This document shows, piece by piece, positions 49,473 to 58,963 of a stretch of 64,000 nt of DNA. The DNA comes from Hyphomicrobiales bacterium (lineage in GTDB: Bacteria > Pseudomonadota > Alphaproteobacteria > Rhizobiales > JACESI01): NCBI GenBank assembly GCA_039989895.1, contig JBDXGY010000006.1, positions 310,001 to 374,000 of the forward strand, read 5' to 3'. Below the pieces are notes generated by a model. The model ran no database searches, had not been told where the DNA came from, and saw only the letters and a list, made by a program, of their open reading frames with translations. Each line of letters opens with the position of its first letter. The stretch's first letter is position 1. A program made the position numbers and the translations under genes.

Positions 49473-50678
49473 TTATTGTGCATTTAACCCTAGCGCTTTG
49501 AGTGTTGGTATGTCGAGTGTACGTGCTTGGGTATCGTTAAGGAGTGAAAAGGGCGGAAAATAATCCCACATAGACCACGAATAACCAAATCCCTCCATAA
49601 TACGTCTGGTATCTTGCAGCCAATTGAGCCGTGAATCTTGTGATGATTGGCCCAAGACAGATGATGGTCTCAAAGCACCAAACTCGCCGATCGCAATTCG
49701 CTCACGTGATATATTCTCGCGTTTGCGCCATGCTTCCAGTGTAACAAAATATGATTTTATTGTATTTGAATCGATATTATCGCTCAAATATTCACGCGCT
49801 CGTTCATAGGCTTCATTTAAGTTATTTATATCGCTCGGGTTTGCTGCATACATTTTGTCGATCAAGGGTTTGACCGATTCATGCGTCCCTTTTTTTGAAG
49901 GGTAGGTGAGGCCGGCAACATAGCGTTGTGCGGGCATGGTCCAAGTAGCCCCTTGGTGGGTAAAGGTGAAAGGCGAATAAAAATGAACATCAACAAATGT
50001 TTCGTTATCAAAGCCATCCATTGTCAATTTGTCTAAGCCGCTAATTGCAGAATAGCATCCTCCAGTCAGGCCAAGCCATAAATGGGGTGCAACTGTGCGT
50101 GTGCGGGCATAAAGGTCGCGCTGAAACACGAGCCAATCAATCTTTCCAGCACCTGGCTCTAGAAAACATTCTTTTTGCGGTTCACTAACCATCACATAGC
50201 GGACCTGATGTTTCTCAAAGCGATTGAGCAGTTGCGCTATGTGCACCACATGATTTGAAAATGCCTGATAGTTTAGGTCTGTCTTAGTTGTGAATATTTT
50301 TTCTGGCTTCCAGTTTCTAGCTGTATGGCGTGTGAAATTAACGGCTATTACATTGAGGTCGGCCATATGAATACGGTCGATAAGCTTTAGGAGTCGATCA
50401 TCCAACTCTTTGCGATGTGGTTGAGTCTCTTCCAGATAAATTTCTGGATCAATGAGCAGACGGATATGGTCAAAACCGGCTTTCTTTAAAGCGCGTAGCT
50501 CAGCATCGGAAATGGTCGATTGTGGGCTGATGAAGCGCGGCCAGCCCTTAGGGACAGGATAGGACATCACATGATTAAGGTTGATACCTTTTTTGAACTT
50601 GTGAGTTTGAGCCCAGACATTTGATGCGCCCAACAAAAAAAGAAAGCAAATGATGGCTGTTTTAACGGCGATATTAAT
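49473..50678 (-). CDS. Exported GH5-type glycoside hydrolase with apparent ATT start
   Basis: A roughly 400-residue cellulase-fold hydrolase. The predicted nucleophile Glu is in IAIGEFGALRP; the acid/base Glu lies in VMVSEPQKEC, where the common NEP triad reads SEP. There is no ATG or GTG in frame. The reading frame extends upstream of two TTG codons through a perfect signal peptide (NIAVKTAIICFLFLL, then GASNVWAQ). An ATT codon at its head sits 8 nt after AAGGAGG. I therefore take ATT as start; TTG at 50636 would remove most of the signal peptide. It likely trims or releases the exopolysaccharide made by the neighbouring genes. Confidence 0.7.
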   Translation of the reverse strand: MNIAVKTAIICFLFLLGASNVWAQTHKFKKGINLNHVMSYPVPKGWPRFISPQSTISDAELRALKKAGFDHIRLLIDPEIYLEETQPHRKELDDRLLKLIDRIHMADLNVIAVNFTRHTARNWKPEKIFTTKTDLNYQAFSNHVVHIAQLLNRFEKHQVRYVMVSEPQKECFLEPGAGKIDWLVFQRDLYARTRTVAPHLWLGLTGGCYSAISGLDKLTMDGFDNETFVDVHFYSPFTFTHQGATWTMPAQRYVAGLTYPSKKGTHESVKPLIDKMYAANPSDINNLNEAYERAREYLSDNIDSNTIKSYFVTLEAWRKRENISRERIAIGEFGALRPSSVLGQSSQDSRLNWLQDTRRIMEGFGYSWSMWDYFPPFSLLNDTQARTLDIPTLKALGLNAQ

Positions 50679-50828
50679 CTCTAAAGCCTCCTTTAATAGC
50701 TGTTGATGAACCGACTTTATTATCTTGATATCATCACAAATAATTCAGACGGTTGATCATCAACCCTATAAAGCATAGGAGTGAGATAACAGGCAAAATA
50801 GTCTGGGGATAAACGGCTTTATAATGTC

Positions 50829-52124
50829 ATGACAAAAAAACTCAAAGCAGCACGCGAAGCGCTAGAACATATCCATCAAACAATGGGACTGGAGTTTGGT
50901 TTCGAACTTTGGGATGGCAGTCAGGTTCCTACTCCGTCAGCGAAATCGGAACAAAATCTTAGGATACATATAGCTGACCCGGGTGTTGTAAGCGCGCTGC
51001 TCCGGCGACCAAAATTTGATACGGTTATCGATCTTTGGGTGACCAAGCGTGTGGACCTTTTAGGGGGCACATTTTTCGATTTTGCAGAAAAGCGCCCCAA
51101 AGGAAAAACCAGCAAACTTGCCAAGCAGTTATCTAAACTTAAACTTGGCAAAGCTGCCCTGCCTTTTCTGTTTTCATCATCAGGCCCCAAAAGTGCCCGT
51201 ATGATGAAGAATGAAGGCGCGCGCGATGGCAGTGAAGCGTCAAACAAGAAAAACATTCAACACCATTATGATGTCTCGAATGATTTTTATGCGCTCTTTC
51301 TCGATGAGCTGATGCTCTATACTTGCGGTTATTTCACCGATTGGGATAATTCACTCGAACAGGCGCAAATCGATAAGCTGGATATGATTTGCCGCAAGCT
51401 GCGCCTAAAACCCGGCGATCGAATGCTGGACATTGGCTGCGGTTGGGGGGCGTTGATTTGTCATGCGGCAGAACATTACGGCGTTGAAGCTCATGGGGTG
51501 ACCCTTTCTGAGGAACAGTTTTCTAAAGGGTTGAGACGGATTGCTGAGCGTGGATTGTCAGATCGTGCAACGATAGAGTTGAAAGATTTTTCAAAACTCA
51601 CCGGAAAATATACCAAGATTTCGTCGATTGGCATGTTTGAACATGTTGGCATTCAAAACCACCGCAGATATTTTGCGACGGTGAATCGTTTGTTAGAGCC
51701 ACGCGGTCTTTATCTGCATCATGCAATTACCCGACCGGGTAAAGCGACGGACAAAAAGTTCAATAAGAAACCTGCCGAATATCAGGCTCTGATTAAGAAT
51801 ATTTTTCCAGGCGGAGAACTCGACCATATTGGAATGAGTTTGCGAAACCTCGAGTCGAGTGGTTTTGAAGTGCATGACGTTGAAGCCTGGCGCGAGCATT
51901 ATGCCCTCACGACCGATCATTGGGCGCACCGTTTGATGGCAAATGAGAAGGCGGCCATTGAAATCGCAGGCGAAGAAACTTATCGCATGTGGGTTGTCTA
52001 TTTGTGTGGTGTATCTCTGGCGTTTAAGCGTGGCTCAGCTCAGATTTTTCAAACGGTGGCATCAAAGAAAACCAAAGGACCATCAGGCCTTGCACCAACC
52101 CGTGCCGAGCTTTATTCGGATTAG
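50829..52124 (+). CDS. cfa: Cyclopropane-fatty-acyl-phospholipid synthase
   Basis: A 431-residue SAM-dependent enzyme that adds a methylene bridge to unsaturated membrane lipids. The central NIQHHYDVSNDFYALFLDE (substrate site), the SAM loop MLDIGCGWGALICHAAEHYG and the SIGMFEHVGIQNHRRYF motif are all visible. The N-terminal extension (about 140 residues) matches alphaproteobacterial homologues. Its stop overlaps the convergent esterase gene by 4 bp. Confidence 0.92.
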   Translation: MTKKLKAAREALEHIHQTMGLEFGFELWDGSQVPTPSAKSEQNLRIHIADPGVVSALLRRPKFDTVIDLWVTKRVDLLGGTFFDFAEKRPKGKTSKLAKQLSKLKLGKAALPFLFSSSGPKSARMMKNEGARDGSEASNKKNIQHHYDVSNDFYALFLDELMLYTCGYFTDWDNSLEQAQIDKLDMICRKLRLKPGDRMLDIGCGWGALICHAAEHYGVEAHGVTLSEEQFSKGLRRIAERGLSDRATIELKDFSKLTGKYTKISSIGMFEHVGIQNHRRYFATVNRLLEPRGLYLHHAITRPGKATDKKFNKKPAEYQALIKNIFPGGELDHIGMSLRNLESSGFEVHDVEAWREHYALTTDHWAHRLMANEKAAIEIAGEETYRMWVVYLCGVSLAFKRGSAQIFQTVASKKTKGPSGLAPTRAELYSD

Positions 52125-52945
52125 CGTCTGCTGAAAGCACCTGCGGCATCAAATTGTTTCCAAGCGTGCGCGATATGGGCCGCATCAAATTTATGCCCCC
52201 CTTCATGAAAACATAGGGCCAGTATTTTGCCTGAAGCGTTTTTGGTGCTTTTGCAATTCATATCAAGAGGCTTTGGTCGTTTGTTACCTTTGAATCTGCC
52301 GAATTTCGCATACATATTCATGACATCATAAACATTGCCTTGCTTGGAGCCTCGTGCATTGCGACCTGTTATAGGCACCACTGTATCGGTTGTTCCGTGC
52401 ACATGCATGACGTGAGCTGGAGGTGTCTTGCAATTTTTCGGTTGCGGGTGCCAAAAGGTGCCGGCAATCGGCACGAATGCTGCAAATTTATCACCGCGTT
52501 CGCAAATCAATTGCCATGTCATCATGCCACCTGCGGATACACCCGTCATCAACAGTTTTGAACGATCAATTGGGAAGCGTTTTGTCATATCATCGATAAT
52601 ATTATCAAAATATCGTGCTTCTTGCTGAGCTGGTGGTGTCTTATTTTCCGGCGAATTTGGAATGTGCCAGTCGCGGCCTCGTGACTTGGGAGCAACCAGT
52701 GCTACACCAAGATCGTTTGCTGCTTTTATAAGGTTTTTATTTCGGATTGTTCCAACAGCAGTCGCGCCAAAACTATGCGCAAAGATGATTGCACCCACCG
52801 GTGTCTTGCCATCGTGATTTTCAGGCATACGGATGCGATAGTGCCGTCCATCATCTACTTTACAGTGTGATGTAGGTCCACAGGCCCATGATGGGCTCGC
52901 AAGAGATGAGAATGTTATAATCAGAACAAGAAAGACAATGCGCAT
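52121..52945 (-). CDS. Secreted PHB-depolymerase/LpqC-type esterase
   Basis: 274 residues with a signal peptide (MRIVFLVLIITFSSLASPSWA). The alpha/beta-hydrolase nucleophile is in TGVSAGGMMTW, with a likely Asp in HGTTDTVVPI and His in HEGGHKFDAA. GAGGG precedes the chosen ATG; an upstream start would add 14 residues before the signal. The substrate may be a polyester or feruloyl-type ester. Several Cys suggest disulfides. Confidence 0.75.
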   Translation of the reverse strand: MRIVFLVLIITFSSLASPSWACGPTSHCKVDDGRHYRIRMPENHDGKTPVGAIIFAHSFGATAVGTIRNKNLIKAANDLGVALVAPKSRGRDWHIPNSPENKTPPAQQEARYFDNIIDDMTKRFPIDRSKLLMTGVSAGGMMTWQLICERGDKFAAFVPIAGTFWHPQPKNCKTPPAHVMHVHGTTDTVVPITGRNARGSKQGNVYDVMNMYAKFGRFKGNKRPKPLDMNCKSTKNASGKILALCFHEGGHKFDAAHIAHAWKQFDAAGAFSRR

Positions 52946-53037
52946 AATAAGTCCCTCATAAGCCTTATGATTAGTGACTCTTTTCATAGATGCATTTCGA
53001 ATCAGTGGTATTAGATGCGCAGTTTGCTAAATATTCA

Positions 53038-53892
53038 TTAAAAGTCTAATCCCAAATCCAGCGCTTTTGCTGAATGAGTGAGAGCCCCAGACGAGATATA
53101 GTCAACACCAGTAGCGGATACGACAGCGATACGCTCCACCTTCATATTGCCCGATGCCTCGGTAATGATCCGACCTTTTGACATGCTCACGGCACTTTTC
53201 AGTGTGTCCGTATCCATATTATCAAGCAGAACTACATCTGCTTTGCCATTTTCTAAAACCTCTTCAAGCTGGTCTAGGGTGTCGACTTCAATCTCGATGC
53301 GCACCATATGGGATGCAACAGCGCGGGCACGATCAAGGACAGCGTTAATACCGCCAACTGCTGCAATATGATTGTCTTTAATCAAAATCGCATCACTCAG
53401 ACTATAGCGATGATTAAACCCGCCGCCATGCAGCACAGCTTGTTTCTCAACCAGCCGCAGACCCGGAGTCGTTTTGCGTGTGCATGTGATACGGGTGTTG
53501 GTGCCTTTTGTCTCTCGTACAAAGGACGCCGTTAACGATGCAATGCCTGAAAGGCGTCCAGCAAAGTTGAGGGCAACACGCTCAGCCATTAAAATTGATG
53601 CGGCGCGCCCTTTAATGGTCATCAATGTATCACCCGCTTTGCATGGTGTGCCGTCTGGAACATGAGGGCTTATGTCCAGCGTGGGATCAACCAAACGAAA
53701 AGTGATTGCCGCAATTTGCATGCCTGATACAACGCCTGTATCGCGAGCATTCAAACGGGCTTGATACTGTATCTCAGGTGGAATAACCGCACTCGTGGTG
53801 ATGTCACCATATTGACCGAGATCTTCATGCAGGGCGGCTTTGACCAACGGTTCTAAAATAATATCAGGGAGCATACTATAAGCTTCACTCAT
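53038..53892 (-). CDS. nadC: Nicotinate-nucleotide pyrophosphorylase (carboxylating)
   Basis: A 284-residue quinolinate phosphoribosyltransferase, the third step of de novo NAD synthesis. It shows the PRPP/quinolinate residues in TRKTTPGLRLVEKQAVLHGGG (quoted in part: TRKTTPGLRLVEKQAV) and HRYSLSDAILIKDNH, and EIEVDTLDQLEEVLENG near the C-terminus. The ATG overlaps the nadB stop as ATGA. It is the last gene of the nadABC operon. Confidence 0.95.
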   Translation of the reverse strand: MSEAYSMLPDIILEPLVKAALHEDLGQYGDITTSAVIPPEIQYQARLNARDTGVVSGMQIAAITFRLVDPTLDISPHVPDGTPCKAGDTLMTIKGRAASILMAERVALNFAGRLSGIASLTASFVRETKGTNTRITCTRKTTPGLRLVEKQAVLHGGGFNHRYSLSDAILIKDNHIAAVGGINAVLDRARAVASHMVRIEIEVDTLDQLEEVLENGKADVVLLDNMDTDTLKSAVSMSKGRIITEASGNMKVERIAVVSATGVDYISSGALTHSAKALDLGLDF

Positions 53893-55466
53893 CTGCTTTC
53901 CTCCACAACATTGGCGCGTATCGACAAGGCTTCATTCAGTGTCATTTGGCTGCGTTTTGCAAGGGCATCCAAGGCATCGGGAAAATCATCGCGATAATGC
54001 CCTCCACGCGACTCTTCGCGAATAAGAGCAGAGGCTGCAATCAATGTTGCAGTCGCGGTCATATTAAAGAAAGACCAGCACTCTCTCGGCGTTGCATCTT
54101 CCAGCACAGCGATATCAAGTAATGCCCTTTTTAGGCTTTTGGCATTACGAACAACACCAACATTATTCGTCATGGTTTCGCGTAAACTTTGAACATCTTC
54201 TGCTTTGGGGTAGATGCCGCCATCGACAAATGAAATAACTGTTTTTATCGGTGTTTCAGATCTGATTTTCACTTTGCTCTTTATACTATCAGCGCATATT
54301 TGCGCATAGACAAGTGCTTCAAGCAGGCCATTGGAAGCCAGACGATTGGCTCCGTGAAGGCCCGTTGAACTAGCTTCACCACAGGCCCATAAATTACTGA
54401 TACTTGTATTGCCATCCGCGCCAGTTTTAATGCCGCCCATATGATAATGCGCAGCGGCGGCAATTGGTATGGGTTCTTTAACGGGGTCAATATTTGCTTC
54501 ACGACTGGCGGCGGCAACGGCGGGAAACTCGTGAATAATCTTGGCGCCAATAGCTTCGCGCGTATCAAGCATAGGTCGCAAGCCTGCTTGCGTCTGTGAA
54601 AAAATAGCGCGCGCGACAATATCACGTGGCGCAAGTTCTGCGTCAGGGTGTATCGCTTCCATAAATCGCTCACCATTCTTGTTGATAAGCGTTGCCCCTT
54701 CACCTCGTAGGGCTTCGGTTGCAAGCGGTGCTGGGTCTTTTCCAACATCAATGGCGGTTGGATGGAATTGTACAAACTCAGCATCGGCAATCATCGCACC
54801 AGCTCGTGCTGCAAAACCAATCACCTGCCCACGAATGCGTGGTGGGTTTGTCGTGATGGCATATAATCCACCTGAGCCACCACCAGCCAGAAGATAAGCA
54901 GAACCGGTAATCAAGGCGCGCTTGGAGCGGTTCTCAGATGATGTCTCCACCCAGATGCCAGTTACTTCGTCATTATCTGTTTTTAGCCCAGAGGCGATGA
55001 CGCCTTCTAAGACTTGAATAGAAGGCTGGCGCAGGACCTCGGCAATCAAGGCTTCCATAATCTTGCGCCCCGCCTGATCGCCACCGACGCGCACAACGCG
55101 GGCAAAACTGTGAGCAGCCTCACGGGACAAGACGTATTTCCCCTCATCATCTTGATCAAAAGGTGTGCCGAGTTTTGTTAATGTAATGATGTGTTCACGA
55201 GCGGCTTGTGTCACGCGTTCGGCGACACTGGCATCAACGGTACCTGCACCAGCATTTACCGTATCAACCGCATGGCTTTGTGCTGTGTCTGGTGTCTCCA
55301 TGGCAGCGGCAACACCGCCTTGTGCCCACGCCGAACTCGCCCCTTCGCCAAGAGCTTCAGGCGAAATCATCAATACTGGATGCGGAGCGAGTTTAAGCGC
55401 TGCATAGAGGGCGCCCAATCCGGCGCCGACAATGATAATTTGGTCGGTGGAGATAGGTGATGACAA
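53889..55466 (-). CDS. nadB: L-aspartate oxidase
   Basis: A 525-residue FAD enzyme oxidising L-aspartate to iminoaspartate. The FAD-binding N-terminus IIIVGAGLGALYAALKLAPH, the SSAWAQGGVAAAM loop, FVQFHPTA and the late HYHMGGIKTGADG are typical. The start appears to be TTG with AGGG six bases upstream. It lies 13 bp after nadA and is coupled to nadC. Confidence 0.93.
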   Translation of the reverse strand: MSSPISTDQIIIVGAGLGALYAALKLAPHPVLMISPEALGEGASSAWAQGGVAAAMETPDTAQSHAVDTVNAGAGTVDASVAERVTQAAREHIITLTKLGTPFDQDDEGKYVLSREAAHSFARVVRVGGDQAGRKIMEALIAEVLRQPSIQVLEGVIASGLKTDNDEVTGIWVETSSENRSKRALITGSAYLLAGGGSGGLYAITTNPPRIRGQVIGFAARAGAMIADAEFVQFHPTAIDVGKDPAPLATEALRGEGATLINKNGERFMEAIHPDAELAPRDIVARAIFSQTQAGLRPMLDTREAIGAKIIHEFPAVAAASREANIDPVKEPIPIAAAAHYHMGGIKTGADGNTSISNLWACGEASSTGLHGANRLASNGLLEALVYAQICADSIKSKVKIRSETPIKTVISFVDGGIYPKAEDVQSLRETMTNNVGVVRNAKSLKRALLDIAVLEDATPRECWSFFNMTATATLIAASALIREESRGGHYRDDFPDALDALAKRSQMTLNEALSIRANVVEESR

Positions 55467-55479
55467 ACGATGCCCTTAC

Positions 55480-56547
55480 TTATGAAAGCGACTTACTCAT
55501 ATCGAGCATGCGTTGTACCGCAAGACGTGCCTTATCCGCAATCTTTAGGTCCACTTCAACCTTCGGCTCCAAGGTATGCAATGACCATAGGATTTTTTCT
55601 AAGCTGATTTTTTTCATATAGGGGCACATGTTGCAGGGTTTGGAAAACTCGACTTCCGGCAAACCGTCAGAAATATTAGCGGCCATGGAACATTCTGTTA
55701 CAAGCATTGCTTCCTTGGGTTTGTTGTCCGTCACCCAATCGATGATACCTCTGGTCGAGCCTGTAAAGTCTGCCTCTGCCACCACTTCTGGTGTGCACTC
55801 TGGGTGCGCAATAATTTTAACGCCCGGATTGAACTCACGATATTCGCGTAGGTCTTTTGCTGTGTAAAGCTCATGGACGATACAGCTTCCCTCCCACCAA
55901 ACCACGTTTTTGGTGCTTTCGGCCGCCACATTTTGTGCCAAAAACTGATCAGGTGTCATAATCACTGTGTCACTATCCATGGCTTCTACAATTTTTAAAG
56001 CATTGGAGGAGGTGCAACATATATCAGAGGCGGCTTTCACTTCTGCGGTTGTGTTGACGTAAGAAACGACTGGCGCACCTGGATATTTCGCGCGCATTTC
56101 CGCAACACCTTCAGCCGTGATTGATTCTGCCAGCGAACAGCCCGCTGCCGTGTCTGGTATCAAAACGGTTTTAGACGGGTTCAAAATTTTCGATGTTTCT
56201 GCCATAAAGTGCACACCGCACTGTACGATTACATCTTCTTTAACCTCAGTCGCCTTGATAGCAAGTTCAAGACTGTCGCCGACAAAATCCGCGACACCGT
56301 GATAAATTTCAGGCGTCATATAATTATGGGCGAGTATGACGGCATCGCGCTCTTTTTTTAACTTATTAATTTCAATGACATAGGGTGCATAAGATGCCCA
56401 GTCGGCAACTGGTACAACCCGTTTCATATCTTGATAAATATCCTCGGTCGCCTGCGCTTTTTCCAAAGAGGGCGCCAGATCATAGTGATCGTTCAAGGTC
56501 GTTTTCATTTGATCTGTATCTAGCAAAGGGTTCTCCGGTGTTAGCAT
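55480..56547 (-). CDS. nadA: Quinolinate synthase
   Basis: A 355-residue [4Fe-4S] enzyme condensing iminoaspartate with dihydroxyacetone phosphate. Conserved segments ILAHNYMTPEIYHGVADFVGDS, VQCGVHFMAETSKILNP, CSLAESI and CNMCPYMKKISLEK provide the three cluster Cys. It is the first gene of nadABC. No riboswitch or operator was recognised upstream. Confidence 0.95.
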   Translation of the reverse strand: MLTPENPLLDTDQMKTTLNDHYDLAPSLEKAQATEDIYQDMKRVVPVADWASYAPYVIEINKLKKERDAVILAHNYMTPEIYHGVADFVGDSLELAIKATEVKEDVIVQCGVHFMAETSKILNPSKTVLIPDTAAGCSLAESITAEGVAEMRAKYPGAPVVSYVNTTAEVKAASDICCTSSNALKIVEAMDSDTVIMTPDQFLAQNVAAESTKNVVWWEGSCIVHELYTAKDLREYREFNPGVKIIAHPECTPEVVAEADFTGSTRGIIDWVTDNKPKEAMLVTECSMAANISDGLPEVEFSKPCNMCPYMKKISLEKILWSLHTLEPKVEVDLKIADKARLAVQRMLDMSKSLS

Positions 56548-56809
56548 ATCAACACATCTACTGTGCTGGCAGTGGATTCAACGTTTATCTATCAGATGAA
56601 TTTGTCGATTTTGAGTATAGGGGACAATCAGTCCTTTCAAAGCTCGCGAATATCCTCATAACGCTTGCATGCAATTTATCCTATGGACCGCTTAGCCTCT
56701 AGCTCTCTTCAACTTTAAAGGCGAACAAGTTACCGCCAACCGTTCTCAACCATATTTTTGATACAGCTAATCTGGCACTTGATCAATAGGGTAAAGGTTC
56801 TTGTTCGCT
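56548..56809. other. Gene-free region upstream of nadA
   Basis: 262 bp with no supported gene. A 9-bp inverted repeat GCGAACAAG (56721-56729) / CTTGTTCGC (56800-56808) separated by 70 bp is present. It is too widely spaced for a simple terminator. The nadA promoter must lie in the nearer part, but I could not single out a convincing one. Confidence 0.4.
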
Positions 56810-57655
56810 CTAGCTTTTGATGGCTTTGGCATGGTGTGCGATATGTTCACCCATAAAACTGGCTATGAAGAAATAACTATGATCATATCCATCCTGCATT
56901 CTCAAAGTAAGGGGATGATCATTTGCTTCACAGGCAGCCTGCAAAAGTTCTGGCTTTAGCTGTTCTGTTAAAAAGTTATCCGCCAATCCTTGATCAACCA
57001 AAATCTCCAGTTTTTCCTCTGCTTTCGCAATCAAGGCACAGCTATCATGGGCGAGCCACTTGATCTCATCTGTTCCAAGATAACCGCCCAGTGCTTTATG
57101 TCCCCATGGCACCTTGCTTGGTGCCACAATGGGAGCGAAGGCTGAGACGGATTTATATTTACCTGGATTTTTAAGCGCAATAGACAGCGCCCCATGACCA
57201 CCCATAGAGTGACCAAAAATACCAGCGCGCGTGCCATCGACAGGAAAGTTTGCATTCACCAGCGATGGCAGTTCATCGACGATATAATCATACATGTGAT
57301 AATGGGTTGCAAAGGGGGCTTGCGTTGCATTCACATAAAACCCAGCCGCAAGACCAAAGTCATAAGCGCCCTCAGCATCATCGGGTACACCTTCACCGCG
57401 CGGGCTGGTATCGGGCGCGACAATCGCAATCCCATGTTCAGCCGCATGAGCCTGTGCGCCTGCTTTTTGTACGAAGTTTTCATCCGTGCAGGTAAGACCT
57501 GAGAGCCAATAGAGCACAGGAACCGGACCATTTTCTGCTTGTGGAGGCAGAAAAACGGAGAATGTCATCTCACAATTGCACGCGCTTGATGAATGCGAAT
57601 AGCGCTTTTGCATGCCACCAAAACTTTTGACTTCAGAAAGAAGAGTAAGAGCCAT
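56810..57655 (-). CDS. fghA: S-formylglutathione hydrolase
   Basis: A 281-residue esterase-D-type serine hydrolase releasing formate and glutathione. The nucleophile lies in GIFGHSMGGHGAL, the oxyanion stretch is VLYWLSGLTCTDENF and the late DGYDHSYFFIASF carries the catalytic His. Its ATG overlaps the class III alcohol dehydrogenase stop (TAATG). Together they convert formaldehyde to formate, which the upstream FDH can use. Confidence 0.93.
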   Translation of the reverse strand: MALTLLSEVKSFGGMQKRYSHSSSACNCEMTFSVFLPPQAENGPVPVLYWLSGLTCTDENFVQKAGAQAHAAEHGIAIVAPDTSPRGEGVPDDAEGAYDFGLAAGFYVNATQAPFATHYHMYDYIVDELPSLVNANFPVDGTRAGIFGHSMGGHGALSIALKNPGKYKSVSAFAPIVAPSKVPWGHKALGGYLGTDEIKWLAHDSCALIAKAEEKLEILVDQGLADNFLTEQLKPELLQAACEANDHPLTLRMQDGYDHSYFFIASFMGEHIAHHAKAIKS

Positions 57656-58764
57656 TAAAATTCCACCACACCACGAATGCTTTCACCTGAGCGCATAAGG
57701 TCAAAGCCCTTATTGATGTCCTCAAGTGGCATTTTATGGGTAATCAATGGGTCAATCTGAATTTTTCCATCCATGTACCAGTCAACAATTTTAGGTACAT
57801 CAGTGCGCCCCTTAGCGCCACCAAAGGCCGTGCCGCGCCAGTTACGACCTGTAACAAGCTGGAAAGGGCGGGTGGCAATTTCTTGGCCTGCACCTGCAAC
57901 ACCAATGATGATACTTGTGCCCCAGCCTTTGTGGCAGCACTCAAGCGCTTGGCGCATGACATTGACGTTGCCGATACATTCAAACGAATAGTCTGCGCCG
58001 CCTTTCGTCAAATCAACGATATAAGGCACAAGATCGCCTTCGACTTCGCTGGGATTGACGAAGTGGGTCATGCCAAATTTCTCACCCCATTCCTTGCGGG
58101 CAGGGTTGAGATCAACACCGACAATCATATTGGCGCCAGCAAGTTTTGCGCCTTGAATAACATTAAGACCGATACCACCAAGACCGAAGACAACGACATT
58201 GTCGCCAGGTTGAACTTTGGCTGTGTTGATAACCGCGCCAATGCCAGTGGTCACACCGCAACCGATATAGCAAATTTTATCGAAAGGGGCATCCTCGCGC
58301 ACTTTCGCGAGCGCGATTTCAGGAATAACCGAATGCTCGGCAAAGGTTGATGTGCCCATGTAATGAAATATTTTTTCACCGCCCGCAGAAAACCGAGAGG
58401 TGCCATCTGGCATGACACCTTTGCCCTGCGTTTCGCGGATTGATTGGCAAAGGTTAGTTTTACCTGATGTGCAATAATCGCATTCGCGACATTCTGGTGT
58501 GTAAAGCGGAATAACATGGTCGCCTTTTTTAAGGCTTGTGACACCCTTGCCAACATCAACCACTACGCCTGCACCCTCATGGCCTAAAATAGCTGGGAAG
58601 ATTCCTTCAGGATCTGCGCCGGATAGAGTGAATTCATCTGTATGACAAATGCCAGTGGCTTTCATCTCAACAACAACTTCGCCTTCTCTGGGTCCATCAA
58701 GCGTGACCGTTGTAACTTCCAACGGTTTTCCAGCGGCAACGGCAATTGCGGCGCGAGTTTCCAT
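57655..58764 (-). CDS. frmA: S-(hydroxymethyl)glutathione dehydrogenase / class III alcohol dehydrogenase
   Basis: A 369-residue zinc enzyme oxidising the formaldehyde-glutathione adduct to S-formylglutathione. Catalytic Cys in GICHTDEFTLSG, structural zinc Cys in CRECDYCTSGKTNLC, the Rossmann GLGGIGLNVIQGAK and the FGGAKGRTDVPK segment of class III enzymes are all visible. AGGAGA precedes the ATG. It is the first gene of a two-gene unit with fghA. Confidence 0.94.
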   Translation of the reverse strand: METRAAIAVAAGKPLEVTTVTLDGPREGEVVVEMKATGICHTDEFTLSGADPEGIFPAILGHEGAGVVVDVGKGVTSLKKGDHVIPLYTPECRECDYCTSGKTNLCQSIRETQGKGVMPDGTSRFSAGGEKIFHYMGTSTFAEHSVIPEIALAKVREDAPFDKICYIGCGVTTGIGAVINTAKVQPGDNVVVFGLGGIGLNVIQGAKLAGANMIVGVDLNPARKEWGEKFGMTHFVNPSEVEGDLVPYIVDLTKGGADYSFECIGNVNVMRQALECCHKGWGTSIIIGVAGAGQEIATRPFQLVTGRNWRGTAFGGAKGRTDVPKIVDWYMDGKIQIDPLITHKMPLEDINKGFDLMRSGESIRGVVEF

Positions 58765-58963
58765 GAATATTCTCCTTATGAATAATGTATTGAAACGTAA
58801 TATACATATTATCTACAAGGAGAAAAGCAGTAAGAGAGACCATAATAGGCATTGCATATTTGCTGGTTTGTTTTGCAAATCAACTGCACATGATTGATGA
58901 GAAACACTTTTCCTTAGCGTTTGAAACAGATAGAGAAGAAAGGAACAGCTAGGGAGAGCTATT

